A stretch of DNA of 64,000 nt from Agrococcus sp. ProA11 (GTDB lineage: Bacteria; Actinomycetota; Actinomycetes; Actinomycetales; Microbacteriaceae), in the NCBI RefSeq assembly GCF_039880525.1, contig NZ_CP156989.1, forward strand, positions 62,001-126,000. The letters are read 5' to 3'. Shown piece after piece: positions 17,544 through 26,619 of this stretch (the first letter of the stretch is position 1; each line of letters starts with the position of its first letter). Both the position numbers and the translations under genes were made by a program. Below the pieces are notes generated by a model that did not search any database, had not been told where the DNA came from, and was given only the letters and a program-made list of their open reading frames with translations.

Positions 17544-19484
17544 ATGACGCTTCTGCCCTCCGGCCTGCCCGTCGACGACTTCAACGCCGACATCCGCCCC
17601 CAGGACGACCTCTTCCAGCACGTGCACTCGCAGTGGCTCGCACGCAGCGAGATCCCCGCCGACAAGGCCCGCTGGGGCTCGTTCGCGGTGCTCGCCGAGG
17701 CTGCCGAGGCGGCGGTGCGCGAGATCGTCATCGAGATGCAGGACGCCGAGCCGGGCACCGATGCCCGCAAGGTCGGCGACCTGTACGCCTCGTTCCTCGA
17801 CGAGGATGCGGCCAACGCGAAGGGCATCGACCCGATCCGGCCGCTGCTCGAGCGCGTCGAGCAGGTGAGCGACATCGACGGTATGCTCGCGCTCCTCGGC
17901 GACCTCGAGTCGATCGGCGGCCCCACGTTCGCCGCCCAGTGGGTCGACACCGACCCGGGCGACCCCACGCGCTACCTCGTGCACCTGAACCAGGGCGGCA
18001 TCGGCCTGCCCGACGAGTCGTACTACCGGGAGGATGCGTTCGCCGAGATCCGCACCGCCTACCTGGCGCACCTGCAGACGATGTTCGAGCACCTCGGCGC
18101 CGAGAACGCCGAGGCCGAGGCCGCCGTCGTGTTCGCGCTCGAGACCGAGCTCGCGAGCCACCACTGGGATCGCGTCGACAGCCGCGACGACGAGAAGACC
18201 TACAACCTGCAGCGCGTCACCGACGAGCACCCGCGGCTGCGGGCGTGGCTGCAGGCGATCCACGCGCCGGCCGGCACCTACGACGAGGCCGTCGTGCGCC
18301 AGCCGAGCTTCTTCGCCGGGCTCGCCTCGCTGCTCGTGGACGAGCGCATCGAGGAGTGGAAGTCGTGGCTGCGCATGGGCATCCTGCGCTCCTTCGCGAG
18401 CTACCTCAGCACGCAGATCTCGCGCGACCAGTTCGCGTTCTACGGCACCGCGCTCACCGGCACGACCGAGCAGCGGGAGCGCTGGAAGCGCGGCATCTCG
18501 CTGGTCGAGGGCATGCTGGGCGACGCGATCGGCAAGATCTACGTCGAGCGGCACTTCCCGCCGGAGGCGAAGTCGGCCATGGATGTGCTCATCGAGCACC
18601 TCGTGGTGGCCTACCGCTCGTCGATCCAGGAGCTCCCGTGGATGAGCGAGGAGACGCGCGAGCGCGCCTTCGAGAAGCTCGGCAAGTTCACGCCGAAGAT
18701 CGGCTTCCCGGTGCGATGGAAGGACTACGCCGCGCTCGAGATCGGCGACGACCTGGTCGCCAACGTGCAGGCCGCGACGCGCTTCGAGCACGATCGCGAG
18801 CTCGCCAAGATCGGCAAGCCGATCGATCGCGACGAGTGGTTTATGAACCCGCAGACCGTCAACGCCTACTACAACCCGGGCTTCAACGAGATCGTCTTCC
18901 CGGCCGCCATCCTGCAGCCGCCGTTCTTCGACGCGCACCGGGATGCGGCGGCGAACTACGGCGCGATCGGTGCCGTCATCGGGCACGAGATCGGGCACGG
19001 CTTCGACGACCAGGGCTCGAAGTACGACGGCGACGGCCGGTTGATCGACTGGTGGACGGATGCCGATCGCGCGGCCTTCGAGGAGCGCACCAGCTCGCTG
19101 ATCGCGCAGTATGACGCGCTCGAGCCGGACGCGGCGCCCGGCCACAAGGTGAACGGCGCGCTGACCATCGGTGAGAACATCGGCGACCTCGGCGGCCTCG
19201 GCATCGCGTGGAAGGCATACCTGCACTCGCTCGCGGGTGAGGAGCCGCCGGTCATCGACGGCCTCACCGGCGCGCAGCGCTTCTTCCTGTCGTGGGCCTA
19301 CGCCTGGCAGATGAAGATACGGCCGGAGGAGGCCGTGCGCCTCGTCTCCGTCGACCCGCACTCGCCCAACGAGCACCGCACGAACCAGGTGGTCAAGAAC
19401 ATCGACGCATTCGTCGAGGCGTTCGGGGTGCAGCCGGGCGACGGCCTATGGCTCGACCCGGAGGCGCGCGTCACGATCTGGTGA
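17544..19484 (+). CDS. M13-family zinc metallopeptidase (PepO/neprilysin-like)
   Basis: A 646-residue oligopeptidase. The zinc motif is HEIGH (481-485) in IGHEIGHGFDDQGSKYDGDG, and the third ligand is Glu544 in GENIGDLGG. NAYYNPGFNEIVFPAAIL upstream is the substrate-strand motif NAYY of the family. The N-terminal cap begins DDFNADIRPQDDLFQHV. There is no signal peptide or membrane anchor, so it should cleave peptides in the cytoplasm, like bacterial PepO. Its last 14 bases overlap the end of the convergent CPBP gene. Confidence 0.95.
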   Translation: MTLLPSGLPVDDFNADIRPQDDLFQHVHSQWLARSEIPADKARWGSFAVLAEAAEAAVREIVIEMQDAEPGTDARKVGDLYASFLDEDAANAKGIDPIRPLLERVEQVSDIDGMLALLGDLESIGGPTFAAQWVDTDPGDPTRYLVHLNQGGIGLPDESYYREDAFAEIRTAYLAHLQTMFEHLGAENAEAEAAVVFALETELASHHWDRVDSRDDEKTYNLQRVTDEHPRLRAWLQAIHAPAGTYDEAVVRQPSFFAGLASLLVDERIEEWKSWLRMGILRSFASYLSTQISRDQFAFYGTALTGTTEQRERWKRGISLVEGMLGDAIGKIYVERHFPPEAKSAMDVLIEHLVVAYRSSIQELPWMSEETRERAFEKLGKFTPKIGFPVRWKDYAALEIGDDLVANVQAATRFEHDRELAKIGKPIDRDEWFMNPQTVNAYYNPGFNEIVFPAAILQPPFFDAHRDAAANYGAIGAVIGHEIGHGFDDQGSKYDGDGRLIDWWTDADRAAFEERTSSLIAQYDALEPDAAPGHKVNGALTIGENIGDLGGLGIAWKAYLHSLAGEEPPVIDGLTGAQRFFLSWAYAWQMKIRPEEAVRLVSVDPHSPNEHRTNQVVKNIDAFVEAFGVQPGDGLWLDPEARVTIW

Positions 19485-20409
19485 TCGTCGGATCTGTCGA
19501 CCGCTCAGGCGCGGGGATCAGCGCGCCCAGGCGTCGCGCGGTGAACAGGCCGAACGACGCCATGACGGCGATGACCGCGCCCAGCACGATCCATCCCGGC
19601 ACGCCGAGCACGGTCGTCCAGAGCACATCGGCACCCGACGGCAGGAACAGCAGCGTGGTGCCGGTCACGGTGTTGATCGCGCCGTGCGCGACGGCCGCGA
19701 CCCAGACGTTGCGGCAGATCGCGCGCAGCCAGTGCAGCAGGGTGCCGACGAGCACGCAGAAGACGATCATGCTCAGCAGGCCAATGAGATCGGGCCGGGC
19801 GAAGTTGTAGCCGAGCAGGATGACCGGCGCATGCCACACGCCCCACAGCACGCCTGACAGCAGGCTCATGCGCCAGAACCCGAGCGGGCTGAGCGCGGAC
19901 TGCAGGAACCCGCGCCAGCCCAGCTCCTCGCCGAACGCGGGCACGGCGCTCACGAGCGTGTTGAGCGGCAGTGCGAGCACCGTGATGAGCAGCAGGGCGG
20001 ATGGGTCGAGGTCGTCCGGCAGCGTGGCCGCGACCGCGCTCATGCTCCAGTCGAGCTGCACCCAGCCGAGCGCCTGGGCCAGCAGCAGCGCGCCCATGGC
20101 GAGCAGGAGCCAGACGACCGGCGCCAGCAGGATCACGAGGATCGATCGGCGCACGGGCCGGAACGGGATCAGGCCGAGGAAGCGGGCCCGGTGCGACGGC
20201 CGCAGCACGAAGAACGTGACCACGAGCGCGGCGATCGCGGGCGTGGCCATCATCACGGTGGTGAGCGGCAGGAACAGCGGGGACTCGAGGCCGCCGGTCA
20301 GCCAGGTGGGAATCTGCACCAGCCACGCGAGCGTGCAGGCCAGCGCGGCGAACAGCGCCACTGCGCGCCAGGGCACGCGCTGCGGGTCGAGGGCGGTCGG
20401 CGTCGTCAT
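19471..20409 (-). CDS. CPBP-family intramembrane metalloprotease
   Basis: A 312-residue membrane protein with about 8 helices, starting MTTPTALDPQRVPWRAV at ATG 20409 (a GGAG-type site precedes it). The three CPBP/Abi motifs are present: EELGWRGFLQSAL (Glu-Glu and Arg), SGVLWGVWHAPVIL (His), and AVAHGAINT (His and Asn). Members process prenylated or other membrane substrates; the bacterial role is often unknown and sometimes linked to bacteriocin self-immunity. No peptide gene is seen nearby. It converges on, and overlaps, the M13 peptidase gene end. Confidence 0.9.
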   Translation of the reverse strand: MTTPTALDPQRVPWRAVALFAALACTLAWLVQIPTWLTGGLESPLFLPLTTVMMATPAIAALVVTFFVLRPSHRARFLGLIPFRPVRRSILVILLAPVVWLLLAMGALLLAQALGWVQLDWSMSAVAATLPDDLDPSALLLITVLALPLNTLVSAVPAFGEELGWRGFLQSALSPLGFWRMSLLSGVLWGVWHAPVILLGYNFARPDLIGLLSMIVFCVLVGTLLHWLRAICRNVWVAAVAHGAINTVTGTTLLFLPSGADVLWTTVLGVPGWIVLGAVIAVMASFGLFTARRLGALIPAPERSTDPTITRS

Positions 20410-20622
20410 GGCTCCATCCTCGTCGGCGGCGAGCGCCTGCGCATCCGGCCCGCGTCGGAGTGCCGGCTCCGCCGAGCGGGGGAGCGCTCTGGCACCGACA
20501 AGGGCGGAACGAGGCGAACCGCGTGCGGATGCGCAGCAACCTGAGAGCGCACCCAAGCGCTCCGTCGGTATCGTGGTGTCGACCGGCCAGCGTTCGCTGG
20601 CAAACCAACGGCAGGAGCGAAC

Positions 20623-20940
20623 ATGCGCGGCAAGATCCTCTTCGTGGTCGGACTCGGCACGGGCTACGTGCTCGGAGCCAAGGCTGGCCGTCAGCGCTAC
20701 GAGCAGATCGCGGGAGCGGCCGACAAGGTCTGGAACTCCCCTTCGGTCACGAAGCAGCGGCACGAGGTGCAGCACTTCGTCGAGACGCAGGCCCCGAAGC
20801 TCATGGAGTCGGCCTCTGACGTCGCCACCGGCGCGATCGACAAGGTCTCCAAGCGCAAGGGCTCGTCCAAGGGTTCGTCGAAGCGATCGTCCAAGGGCGG
20901 CGCAGGCGGCACCGGGAGCACAGGATCGAGTGGTGCCTGA
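20623..20940 (+). CDS. Small YtxH-like envelope protein
   Basis: A 105-residue protein with an N-terminal hydrophobic stretch (MRGKILFVVGLGTGYVLGAKAG) followed by a charged amphipathic helix and a Ser/Lys/Gly-rich tail (SSKGSSKRSSKGG). The N-terminal GxxxGYxxGxxxGRxRY pattern recalls YtxH-type stress proteins. AGGAG about 8 nt upstream supports ATG 20623. It is the first of three overlapped genes (TGATG junction at 20938-20942). A short palindrome, CCAGCGTTCGCTGG, lies just upstream at about 20585. Function unknown. Confidence 0.75.
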   Translation: MRGKILFVVGLGTGYVLGAKAGRQRYEQIAGAADKVWNSPSVTKQRHEVQHFVETQAPKLMESASDVATGAIDKVSKRKGSSKGSSKRSSKGGAGGTGSTGSSGA

Positions 20941-21455
20941 TGGCGCCGCGGAAGCCGTTGGGCGACCTCGTCGCTGAGATCCCCAAGCTCATGATCGACC
21001 TCGTCAAGGCCGAGATCGACAACCTCAAGGCCGAGGTGGCGGGGAAGGCCAAGGGCATCGGCATCGGCGGAGCGCTGCTCGCCGTCGCGGGGCTGCTCGG
21101 GATCTTCCTGCTCAGCTGGCTGCTGTACGCCGCCTTCGAGGGTCTCAACGTGGTCTTCGCACCGTGGCTCTCGGCGCTGCTGGTCTCGGCGTTCCTGCTG
21201 GTGCTCATCGTCATCCTTGCGCTCGTCGGCATCTCGTCGATCAAGAAGAACAAGGACTTCAGCAACCTCGAGGCCGTCGACAGCATCAAAGACGACGTCA
21301 ACATGGTGCGCGGCCTCGGCCACGCGGCAGACGGCAGCGACCCGCTGGACGACCTCGACACGACCGGGGTGCACCGGACCGGCGGCGACACCACCCGTGC
21401 CGCCACGACCGGCGGCGACACGACCGGTGCCGACACGAATGGAGCACGGCGATGA
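20940..21455 (+). CDS. Holin-superfamily (PF07332-type) membrane protein
   Basis: A 171-residue protein with an amphipathic N-terminal helix (LVAEIPKLMIDLVKAEIDNL), two transmembrane helices (about 42-66 and 76-102) and a basic SIKKNKDF segment. This is the actinobacterial phage-holin-superfamily 6 layout, which is a chromosomal envelope family and not evidence of a prophage. The C-terminus is a Thr/Gly/Asp-rich repeat tail (TGGDTTRAATTGGDTTGA). The ATG shares its A with the previous stop, and the stop overlaps the next ATG, so the three proteins are made together. Confidence 0.82.
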   Translation: MAPRKPLGDLVAEIPKLMIDLVKAEIDNLKAEVAGKAKGIGIGGALLAVAGLLGIFLLSWLLYAAFEGLNVVFAPWLSALLVSAFLLVLIVILALVGISSIKKNKDFSNLEAVDSIKDDVNMVRGLGHAADGSDPLDDLDTTGVHRTGGDTTRAATTGGDTTGADTNGARR

Positions 21456-21670
21456 CCGAGCAGCGCGAAGTGGACCGCAAGCGCGAGGAGCTGCGTCAGC
21501 ACCTCAACGAGCTCGAGGATCGCGTCAACCCGAAGAAGGTCGCAGACCGCGCGGTGGGCAAGGCACAGGACTCCTACAACGAGGACCCGACGCCGTGGAT
21601 CGCTGCGGCGGCCGGCATCGCGGTGGTCATCATCGGCGGGATCGCGCTGGCCGTCTTCGGGCGGCGCTAG
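21452..21670 (+). CDS. DUF3618-type small membrane protein
   Basis: A 72-residue protein: a charged helix (EVDRKREELRQHLNELEDRV), then NPKKVADRAVGKAQDSY and one C-terminal transmembrane helix (PWIAAAAGIAVVIIGGIAL) ending GRR. This matches DUF3618 proteins, usually next to a holin-superfamily gene in actinobacteria. It overlaps the previous gene as ATGA. Likely a partner of the two preceding membrane proteins in envelope maintenance or stress, by context only. Its last four bases overlap the end of the convergent kinase gene. Confidence 0.8.
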   Translation: MTEQREVDRKREELRQHLNELEDRVNPKKVADRAVGKAQDSYNEDPTPWIAAAAGIAVVIIGGIALAVFGRR

Positions 21671-22920
21671 GCCTCGGCGACCAGCTGCGGCAGCTGCCGC
21701 AGATTTCGGGCGACCATGCCGCCCAGCTCCCACGCGGACTGCGGCTCGGTGGCGTTCATGATCGCGTCGTAGGTGACGGTCTGGAAGACCAGATCGGCCA
21801 GCGCAGCGAGCGCTAGCGCGCGGTCGATGTCGGCGTCAGGGAAGCGCGCGCGCCACGGATCCGCGTAGGCGGCGAGCGCGCGAGCAGCGCTATCGTCATC
21901 GGCCCAGCGACCGAGATGGCTCGCGTCGAGGAACGGGTGGCTCACGCAGCCGTCCGTCCAGTCGAAGATCCGCAGCGTCGCGCCATCCCACGCGACGTTG
22001 CCCAGGTGCAGGTCGCCGTGCGCGAGCGTGTCGGGGATGCCGGTGCCCCAGAACGCTCGCACGAGCTCCATCGCGGGCGCCGCCGCCGTGCTGAGGGCGA
22101 GCCGCTCCGCGTCGCTGAGCAGCGCGAGTTCTGCGCTCCCCTCGAGCACGCGCTCGAACGCGGTGATCGTGCTCTCGAGGCCGCGATCCGGAAAGCCGGC
22201 CGCCAGCAGCTCCGGCACGCGCCCGATCGTCGCAAGCTGCGCCGCGGCCCAGCGGCGAGCGGTCTCCAGCGCAGCGCCCTGCGCCTGCTCGTCCTCCTCG
22301 GCGCCCGCGAACGGCTCCATGAGCACCCATCCCTCGGTCGCCTCGATCGCGACGAGCTCCGGCACGAGCGCAGGCAGCATGTCGGACACCGCGGCATGGA
22401 TGCGCGGCTCGGCGCGGAAGTGCGCGCACGGCGCCTTGCACCACAGCGTGCCGTGCTCGGTCGGCACGCGCACGACCGCCGAGATGCTCCAGACCTTGTA
22501 GGGCTCCACTGGGCCCGTGCGACGCCGCCCGCGCGGCTCGAGCACGGAGTCGAGCCACGCCTCGAGCACGTCGAACCACCCTGCTCGGAACCAGTCGGGC
22601 CGTCCGGCGGGCGTCCGCGCGGGATCGAGCTCGTCGACCGCACGTGCGACGACGATGGCGAGCGCGGCATCGGGCAGGGCCTCGGGCACGATGAAGGAGC
22701 CGACCGCGCGCGCGTCGGCTCGCGTGCCGACGAAGTGCACGAGGCGCCCATCGGCGAGCTTCGCGGTCGGAGCGATGGGGATGTCGGCGTCGACGAGCGC
22801 GAGCACCTCGGCCAGCGTGTGCCCGTCCTCGACCCCCGGCAGCGTCGGCAGCGAGCCGTTCGCGTCGACGAGCACGCCGCCGTGCACGAGGAGCGCGACG
22901 TGCTCGACGGCAGCTGTCAT
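21667..22920 (-). CDS. Phosphotransferase-family (APH-like) kinase
   Basis: A 417-residue protein starting at ATG 22920. The C-terminal half is an aminoglycoside-phosphotransferase-like kinase fold: catalytic loop LAHGDLHLGNVAWDG and metal site IFDWTDG. The first 130 residues are an extra domain of unknown type (LADGRLVHFVGTRADARAVG). These kinases act on small molecules such as sugars, homoserine, choline or antibiotics; the substrate is not deducible. It follows the glutamine amidotransferase after only 4 bp on the same strand, so the two probably form an operon. Confidence 0.82.
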   Translation of the reverse strand: MTAAVEHVALLVHGGVLVDANGSLPTLPGVEDGHTLAEVLALVDADIPIAPTAKLADGRLVHFVGTRADARAVGSFIVPEALPDAALAIVVARAVDELDPARTPAGRPDWFRAGWFDVLEAWLDSVLEPRGRRRTGPVEPYKVWSISAVVRVPTEHGTLWCKAPCAHFRAEPRIHAAVSDMLPALVPELVAIEATEGWVLMEPFAGAEEDEQAQGAALETARRWAAAQLATIGRVPELLAAGFPDRGLESTITAFERVLEGSAELALLSDAERLALSTAAAPAMELVRAFWGTGIPDTLAHGDLHLGNVAWDGATLRIFDWTDGCVSHPFLDASHLGRWADDDSAARALAAYADPWRARFPDADIDRALALAALADLVFQTVTYDAIMNATEPQSAWELGGMVARNLRQLPQLVAEA

Positions 22921-22924
22921 CGCG

Positions 22925-23737
22925 CTAGGCGACAGGCTGCGCTGCGTGCTCGTGCAGATCGCGGCGCGACACCTCGAGCGTGGCGAGATCGACACGCACC
23001 GCGGTCTCGGGAGCCATGCGCTGCCAGCCCTCGCCGGTGAGGCCGCTCGAGGTCACGGCGATGGCGCCGTCCTCCGCTCGCCGCCACGACAGCTGGTAGT
23101 AGTGGTCGATGTGATCGGCCGGCAGGTCGTCGCCGAGGCCCGACTCCTCGAACAGGTCGTGCGGCACGGGCGCACCCGCATTCGCGTGCGTGGCGATGAG
23201 CTCATCAGGTGAGAGCACCAGCAGGTTGAGCGCCGCTGCCGGGAACTCGCGGCGGATCTCCGCGACGGTCGAGGTCACGGCGTCGAAGAGCGGCTCGCCC
23301 GCCTCGTGTCGACGCAGGATGAGCGCGAAGACCATGGCGGTGTCGGTCTCGCCGCCGACGCGGGCAAGCTCGGCATCCGTCACCTTCTCGCGCAGGCGCG
23401 AGATCGGCGTGATCGAGCCGTTCTGCGCCAGCACGATCTCGCCCACCCGGAACGGATGCGTGTTCGCCACCCGGGTCGCGAGGCCCTCGGTGGCCAGGCG
23501 CAGATGCGTCAGCCGAGCGCGCGTCGGGGTGTCGATGAGGGCGTCGGTGAGATCGGCGTTGTCGAGGCCGCGGGCGGCGTCTCGGTAGCGGCGCACCTGG
23601 TCGCCATCGAGCCACGCGGTGCCCCAGCCGTCGGTGTGCAGGCGGCCCAGCCGCTGCCACTCCTGGCAGGAGGCATCGCCGATGACATCCCGGGTCGTGG
23701 CAGGGGTCGGGGAGACGTGCGCGAGCAACCGACACAT
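22925..23737 (-). CDS. Class II glutamine amidotransferase (EgtC/YafJ-like)
   Basis: A 270-residue Ntn-hydrolase. ATG 23737 is chosen over upstream ATGs because it puts the catalytic cysteine at residue 2 (MCRLLAH), as required after Met removal, and GGAGG precedes it. Further marks are DGWGTAW, THLRLATEG, NTHPFRVGEIVLAQNGSI and GGETDTAMVFAL. Such enzymes hydrolyse glutamine or gamma-glutamyl substrates; EgtC removes glutamate in ergothioneine synthesis, but no egt genes are here. The kinase downstream is its only partner in the window. Confidence 0.9.
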   Translation of the reverse strand: MCRLLAHVSPTPATTRDVIGDASCQEWQRLGRLHTDGWGTAWLDGDQVRRYRDAARGLDNADLTDALIDTPTRARLTHLRLATEGLATRVANTHPFRVGEIVLAQNGSITPISRLREKVTDAELARVGGETDTAMVFALILRRHEAGEPLFDAVTSTVAEIRREFPAAALNLLVLSPDELIATHANAGAPVPHDLFEESGLGDDLPADHIDHYYQLSWRRAEDGAIAVTSSGLTGEGWQRMAPETAVRVDLATLEVSRRDLHEHAAQPVA

Positions 23738-23893
23738 ATGCATCCCCTCCGTTTCCTCCTCCATTCTCTCGCATGCGTCAAGCGGGCACCGCGCGAGCCG
23801 TCACAGTCGGTCACATTCGGGCCTGCGCCGCAGGGCCGGGGCGATTGCTACGCCACGTGACGGCGTCGGCGTGCGCACGGCGCCCAGGGTTCG

Positions 23894-23899
23894 TAGCGT
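23894..23899 (+). promoter_or_regulatory. -10 element TAGCGT, leaderless start
   Basis: TAGCGT ends 7 nt before ATG 23907, the first gene of the SsuABC-like importer; no ribosome binding site is seen between. Confidence 0.5.
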
Positions 23900-23906
23900 C
23901 AGCGGC

Positions 23907-24743
23907 ATGACCACGAGAGCCCTCCCCGTCGAACTCGACAGCATCGGCCGTGCCTTCGCGCAGGGCCGCACGTCGCGCACCGTGCTCTCCGATGTCGATC
24001 TGCGGGTCGGCGCGGGAGAGATCGTCGCGATCCTCGGGCCCTCCGGCTGCGGCAAGTCGACGCTGCTGCGCCTGATCGCAGGCATGGACGCCGCCGATGC
24101 GGGCGCCGTGCGCATCGCCGGCGTGCCCGCGCTCCCCGCTGATCAGCGCGTCGCGGTGGCATTCCAAGAGCCACGACTGCTGCCGTGGCGGACGATCACG
24201 CGCAACGTGGCACTCGGCCTGGCCGATCACGGCCGATCGCGCGCAGGCCTGGCGCGGGTCGACGAGCTGCTCGACCTGGTCGGGCTCTCGGATGCCGCGG
24301 GCCTGCGACCGCGGCAGGTCTCCGGCGGCATGGCGCAGCGGGCCTCGCTCGCCCGCGCACTCGCCCGTGAGCCGGGCGTGCTCGTGCTCGACGAGCCGTT
24401 CGGTGCGCTCGACGCACTGACGCGGCTGGCGATGCAGGAGCTGCTGCTCGATGTGCACGCGGCCGAGCCGCGCACGATCGTGCTCGTCACCCACGACGTC
24501 GATGAGGCGCTCCGCCTAGCCGACCGGATCGTGCTGCTGGGCCCAGCGTTGACCACCGAGGGCTCGACCGTCGTGTCGCTCGTCGACGTGCCGGGCGAGC
24601 GGCCGCGCGATCGCGGCACCGCGGCGCTCGGCGAGCTTCGCGCCCAGCTGCTCGAGCGGCTCGGCGTGCCGCGCAGGTCCACGCCGAACGCACTCGTCCC
24701 CGACCACGTACCGAACACCGTCGACCAGGAGGTCCTCGCATGA
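23907..24743 (+). CDS. ABC importer ATPase, nitrate/sulfonate/taurine type
   Basis: A 278-residue ATPase of the SsuB/TauB group. Walker A is GPSGCGKST, the Q-loop is VAFQEPRLLPWRT (the LLPW variant is typical of SsuB/TauB), the signature is VSGGMAQRASLARAL, and Walker B is VLVLDEPFGALDALTR. The gene is the first of three overlapped cistrons (ATGA with the lipoprotein, GTGA with the permease). It energises uptake of a small organic anion or cation; no sulfonate monooxygenase lies nearby, so the substrate is open. Confidence 0.92.
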   Translation: MTTRALPVELDSIGRAFAQGRTSRTVLSDVDLRVGAGEIVAILGPSGCGKSTLLRLIAGMDAADAGAVRIAGVPALPADQRVAVAFQEPRLLPWRTITRNVALGLADHGRSRAGLARVDELLDLVGLSDAAGLRPRQVSGGMAQRASLARALAREPGVLVLDEPFGALDALTRLAMQELLLDVHAAEPRTIVLVTHDVDEALRLADRIVLLGPALTTEGSTVVSLVDVPGERPRDRGTAALGELRAQLLERLGVPRRSTPNALVPDHVPNTVDQEVLA

Positions 24744-25777
24744 TTCCCACACGAACCACAGCCATCGGCGCCAGCCTCGTCGCGGCGGCGATGCTCGTCG
24801 GCTGTGCGGGCGAGGGCTCGAGCGTCGCCCCGCAGCAGAGCTCGACCGGCGACCCCGAGGCCGGCTGGAGCGCCGACACGCTCGACATCGACTTCGCAAC
24901 CTACAACCCGCTGAGCCTCATCATCAAGGAGCAGGGATGGCTCGAGGATGCGACGGCAGGCGAGGTCGCGGTCAACTGGGTGCAGTCGACCGGCTCGAAC
25001 AAGGCCAACGAGCTGCTGCGCGCTGGCGCCGCCGACGTCGCCTCGACCGCCGGCTCCGCCGCGCTCCTCGCTCGCGCGAACGGCCTGCCCATCCGCACGA
25101 TCGATGTCTACTCCCAGCCCAACTGGTCGGCGATCCTGGTGCCCGCCGCATCCGAGGTGACCGAGGTCTCGCAGCTGCAGGGCGCCTCCATCGCGGCGAC
25201 GAAGGGCACCGACCCCTACTTCTTCCTGCTGCAGTCGCTGGCGGCGGGCGGGCTGACGGCAGCCGACGTGCGGGTGCAGAACCTGCAGCACGCCGACGGG
25301 CTCACGGCGCTGCAGTCGGGCGCCGTGGAGGCGTGGTCGGGGCTCGACCCGATGCTCTCGTCGTCGCTCGCCGACGGCAGCGCGCGGGTCGTCTACGACA
25401 ACATCGACTTCAACTCCTACGGATTCCTCAACGCCACCGAGGAGTTCCTCGAGGCTTCGCCAGATCTGGCGCAGCTCGTCGTGGACGCCTACGAGCGGGC
25501 GCGCGAGTTCGCGATCGCCGAGCCCGAGGAGACCGCCAGCATCCTCGCGGAGGTCGCCGGCATCGATCCGGAGGTCGCGACCGCCGTCATCCGCGATCGC
25601 ACGAACTTCGAGCTGGATCCGGCGCCCGGCGACGCCCAGCGGCAGGTGCTCGAGTTCATCGGGCCGATCTTCGTCGAGTCGGGCGACGTCACCAGTCAGG
25701 ACGCCGTCGATGCGGCGCTGGACTCGCTCTTCGAGCCGCGGTTCGCCGACGCGGCCGACCCGGGCTCGTTCTCGTGA
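24740..25777 (+). CDS. ABC importer substrate-binding lipoprotein (SsuA-like)
   Basis: A 345-residue lipoprotein. The signal peptide ends in AAMLVGCAG, with the lipidated Cys at 22. The mature part has the SsuA/THI5-type fold: NPLSLIIKEQGWLED, AGAADVASTAGSAALLARAN, LQGASIAATKGTDPYFFLLQ and VEAWSGLDPM. The ligand may be a sulfonate, nitrile or pyrimidine-type compound. It overlaps both neighbours by four bases. The rest of the system is complete (ATPase before, permease after). Confidence 0.9.
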   Translation: MIPTRTTAIGASLVAAAMLVGCAGEGSSVAPQQSSTGDPEAGWSADTLDIDFATYNPLSLIIKEQGWLEDATAGEVAVNWVQSTGSNKANELLRAGAADVASTAGSAALLARANGLPIRTIDVYSQPNWSAILVPAASEVTEVSQLQGASIAATKGTDPYFFLLQSLAAGGLTAADVRVQNLQHADGLTALQSGAVEAWSGLDPMLSSSLADGSARVVYDNIDFNSYGFLNATEEFLEASPDLAQLVVDAYERAREFAIAEPEETASILAEVAGIDPEVATAVIRDRTNFELDPAPGDAQRQVLEFIGPIFVESGDVTSQDAVDAALDSLFEPRFADAADPGSFS

Positions 25778-26577
25778 CCGCCGTGCTGGAGTCGCCCTCC
25801 ACCAGCCGCGTCGGTGCCCGGCGCGCAGTCCCGACGTCTGCGGTGCTGGCCGGCGCGATCGTGCCGGTGGCGCTGCTGGCGCTGTGGTGGGCGACGACGG
25901 CACTCGGGCTCGTGCCGCCGCATCGGCTGCCGCCGCCCGCGGCGGTGCTGGACGCCGGGCTCCAGCTCGCCGACGACGGCGCGCTGTGGCGGCACATCGG
26001 CATCTCGGCGCAGCGCGTGGTGCTCGGGTTCGCGATCGGGGCGACCGCCGGGCTGGCGCTCGGGGCGCTCGTGGGCCTCTCGCGCGGGGCCAACAGGCTG
26101 CTCGGGCCCACGGTGGGCGCGTTCCGCGCCGTGCCGTCGCTCGCCTGGGTGCCGCTGCTCGTGCTCTCGCTCGGCATCAACGAGGATTCCAAGGTGGCGC
26201 TGATCGCCATCGGCTCGCTCTTCCCGGTCTTCACGACCGTTGCCGGGGCGCTCCGGCATGTGGATCCGCACCTGGTGGAGGCGGGCAGGGCCTTCGGGCT
26301 GCACGGCGTGCGGCTGCTCGCCGCCGTGCAGCTGCCCGCAGTCGTGCCCTCGGTCGTGTCGGGCCTCCGCCTCGCGCTCGCGCAGGCATGGCTCTTCCTC
26401 GTCGCAGCCGAGCTCATCGCCTCATCGATGGGGCTCGGGTTCCTGCTGATCGACTCGCAGAACAACGGGCGGGTCGACCGCATCCTGCTCGCGATCGTGC
26501 TGCTCGCCCTGCTCGGCAAGGCGACCGACGCGCTCATCGGCGTCGCGGAGCGCTGGCTGCTGCGTCGCTGGCTGTGA
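25774..26577 (+). CDS. ABC importer permease (SsuC-like)
   Basis: A 267-residue inner-membrane permease with about six helices starting at GTG 25774, which overlaps the lipoprotein stop. The cytoplasmic EAA loop reads VEAGRAFGLHGVRLLAAVQL followed by PAVVPSVVSGLR, the form seen in SsuC/TauC permeases. It completes a three-gene importer. The helicase gene 42 bp downstream has its own -10 element. Confidence 0.9.
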   Translation: MTAVLESPSTSRVGARRAVPTSAVLAGAIVPVALLALWWATTALGLVPPHRLPPPAAVLDAGLQLADDGALWRHIGISAQRVVLGFAIGATAGLALGALVGLSRGANRLLGPTVGAFRAVPSLAWVPLLVLSLGINEDSKVALIAIGSLFPVFTTVAGALRHVDPHLVEAGRAFGLHGVRLLAAVQLPAVVPSVVSGLRLALAQAWLFLVAAELIASSMGLGFLLIDSQNNGRVDRILLAIVLLALLGKATDALIGVAERWLLRRWL

Positions 26578-26607
26578 GTCGTCGCGACCGGATCGCACCC
26601 GCGTGAC

Positions 26608-26613
26608 TACCCT
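26608..26613 (+). promoter_or_regulatory. -10 element TACCCT, leaderless GTG start
   Basis: TACCCT ends 6 nt before GTG 26620 of the helicase gene; no ribosome binding site is seen between. Confidence 0.5.
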
Positions 26614-26619
26614 GGGCTG

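Noticed and set aside
20940-21455. Holin-family protein as sign of a prophage
   Set aside because: The family is chromosomal and common in actinobacteria; no lysin, capsid, integrase or other phage genes are near.
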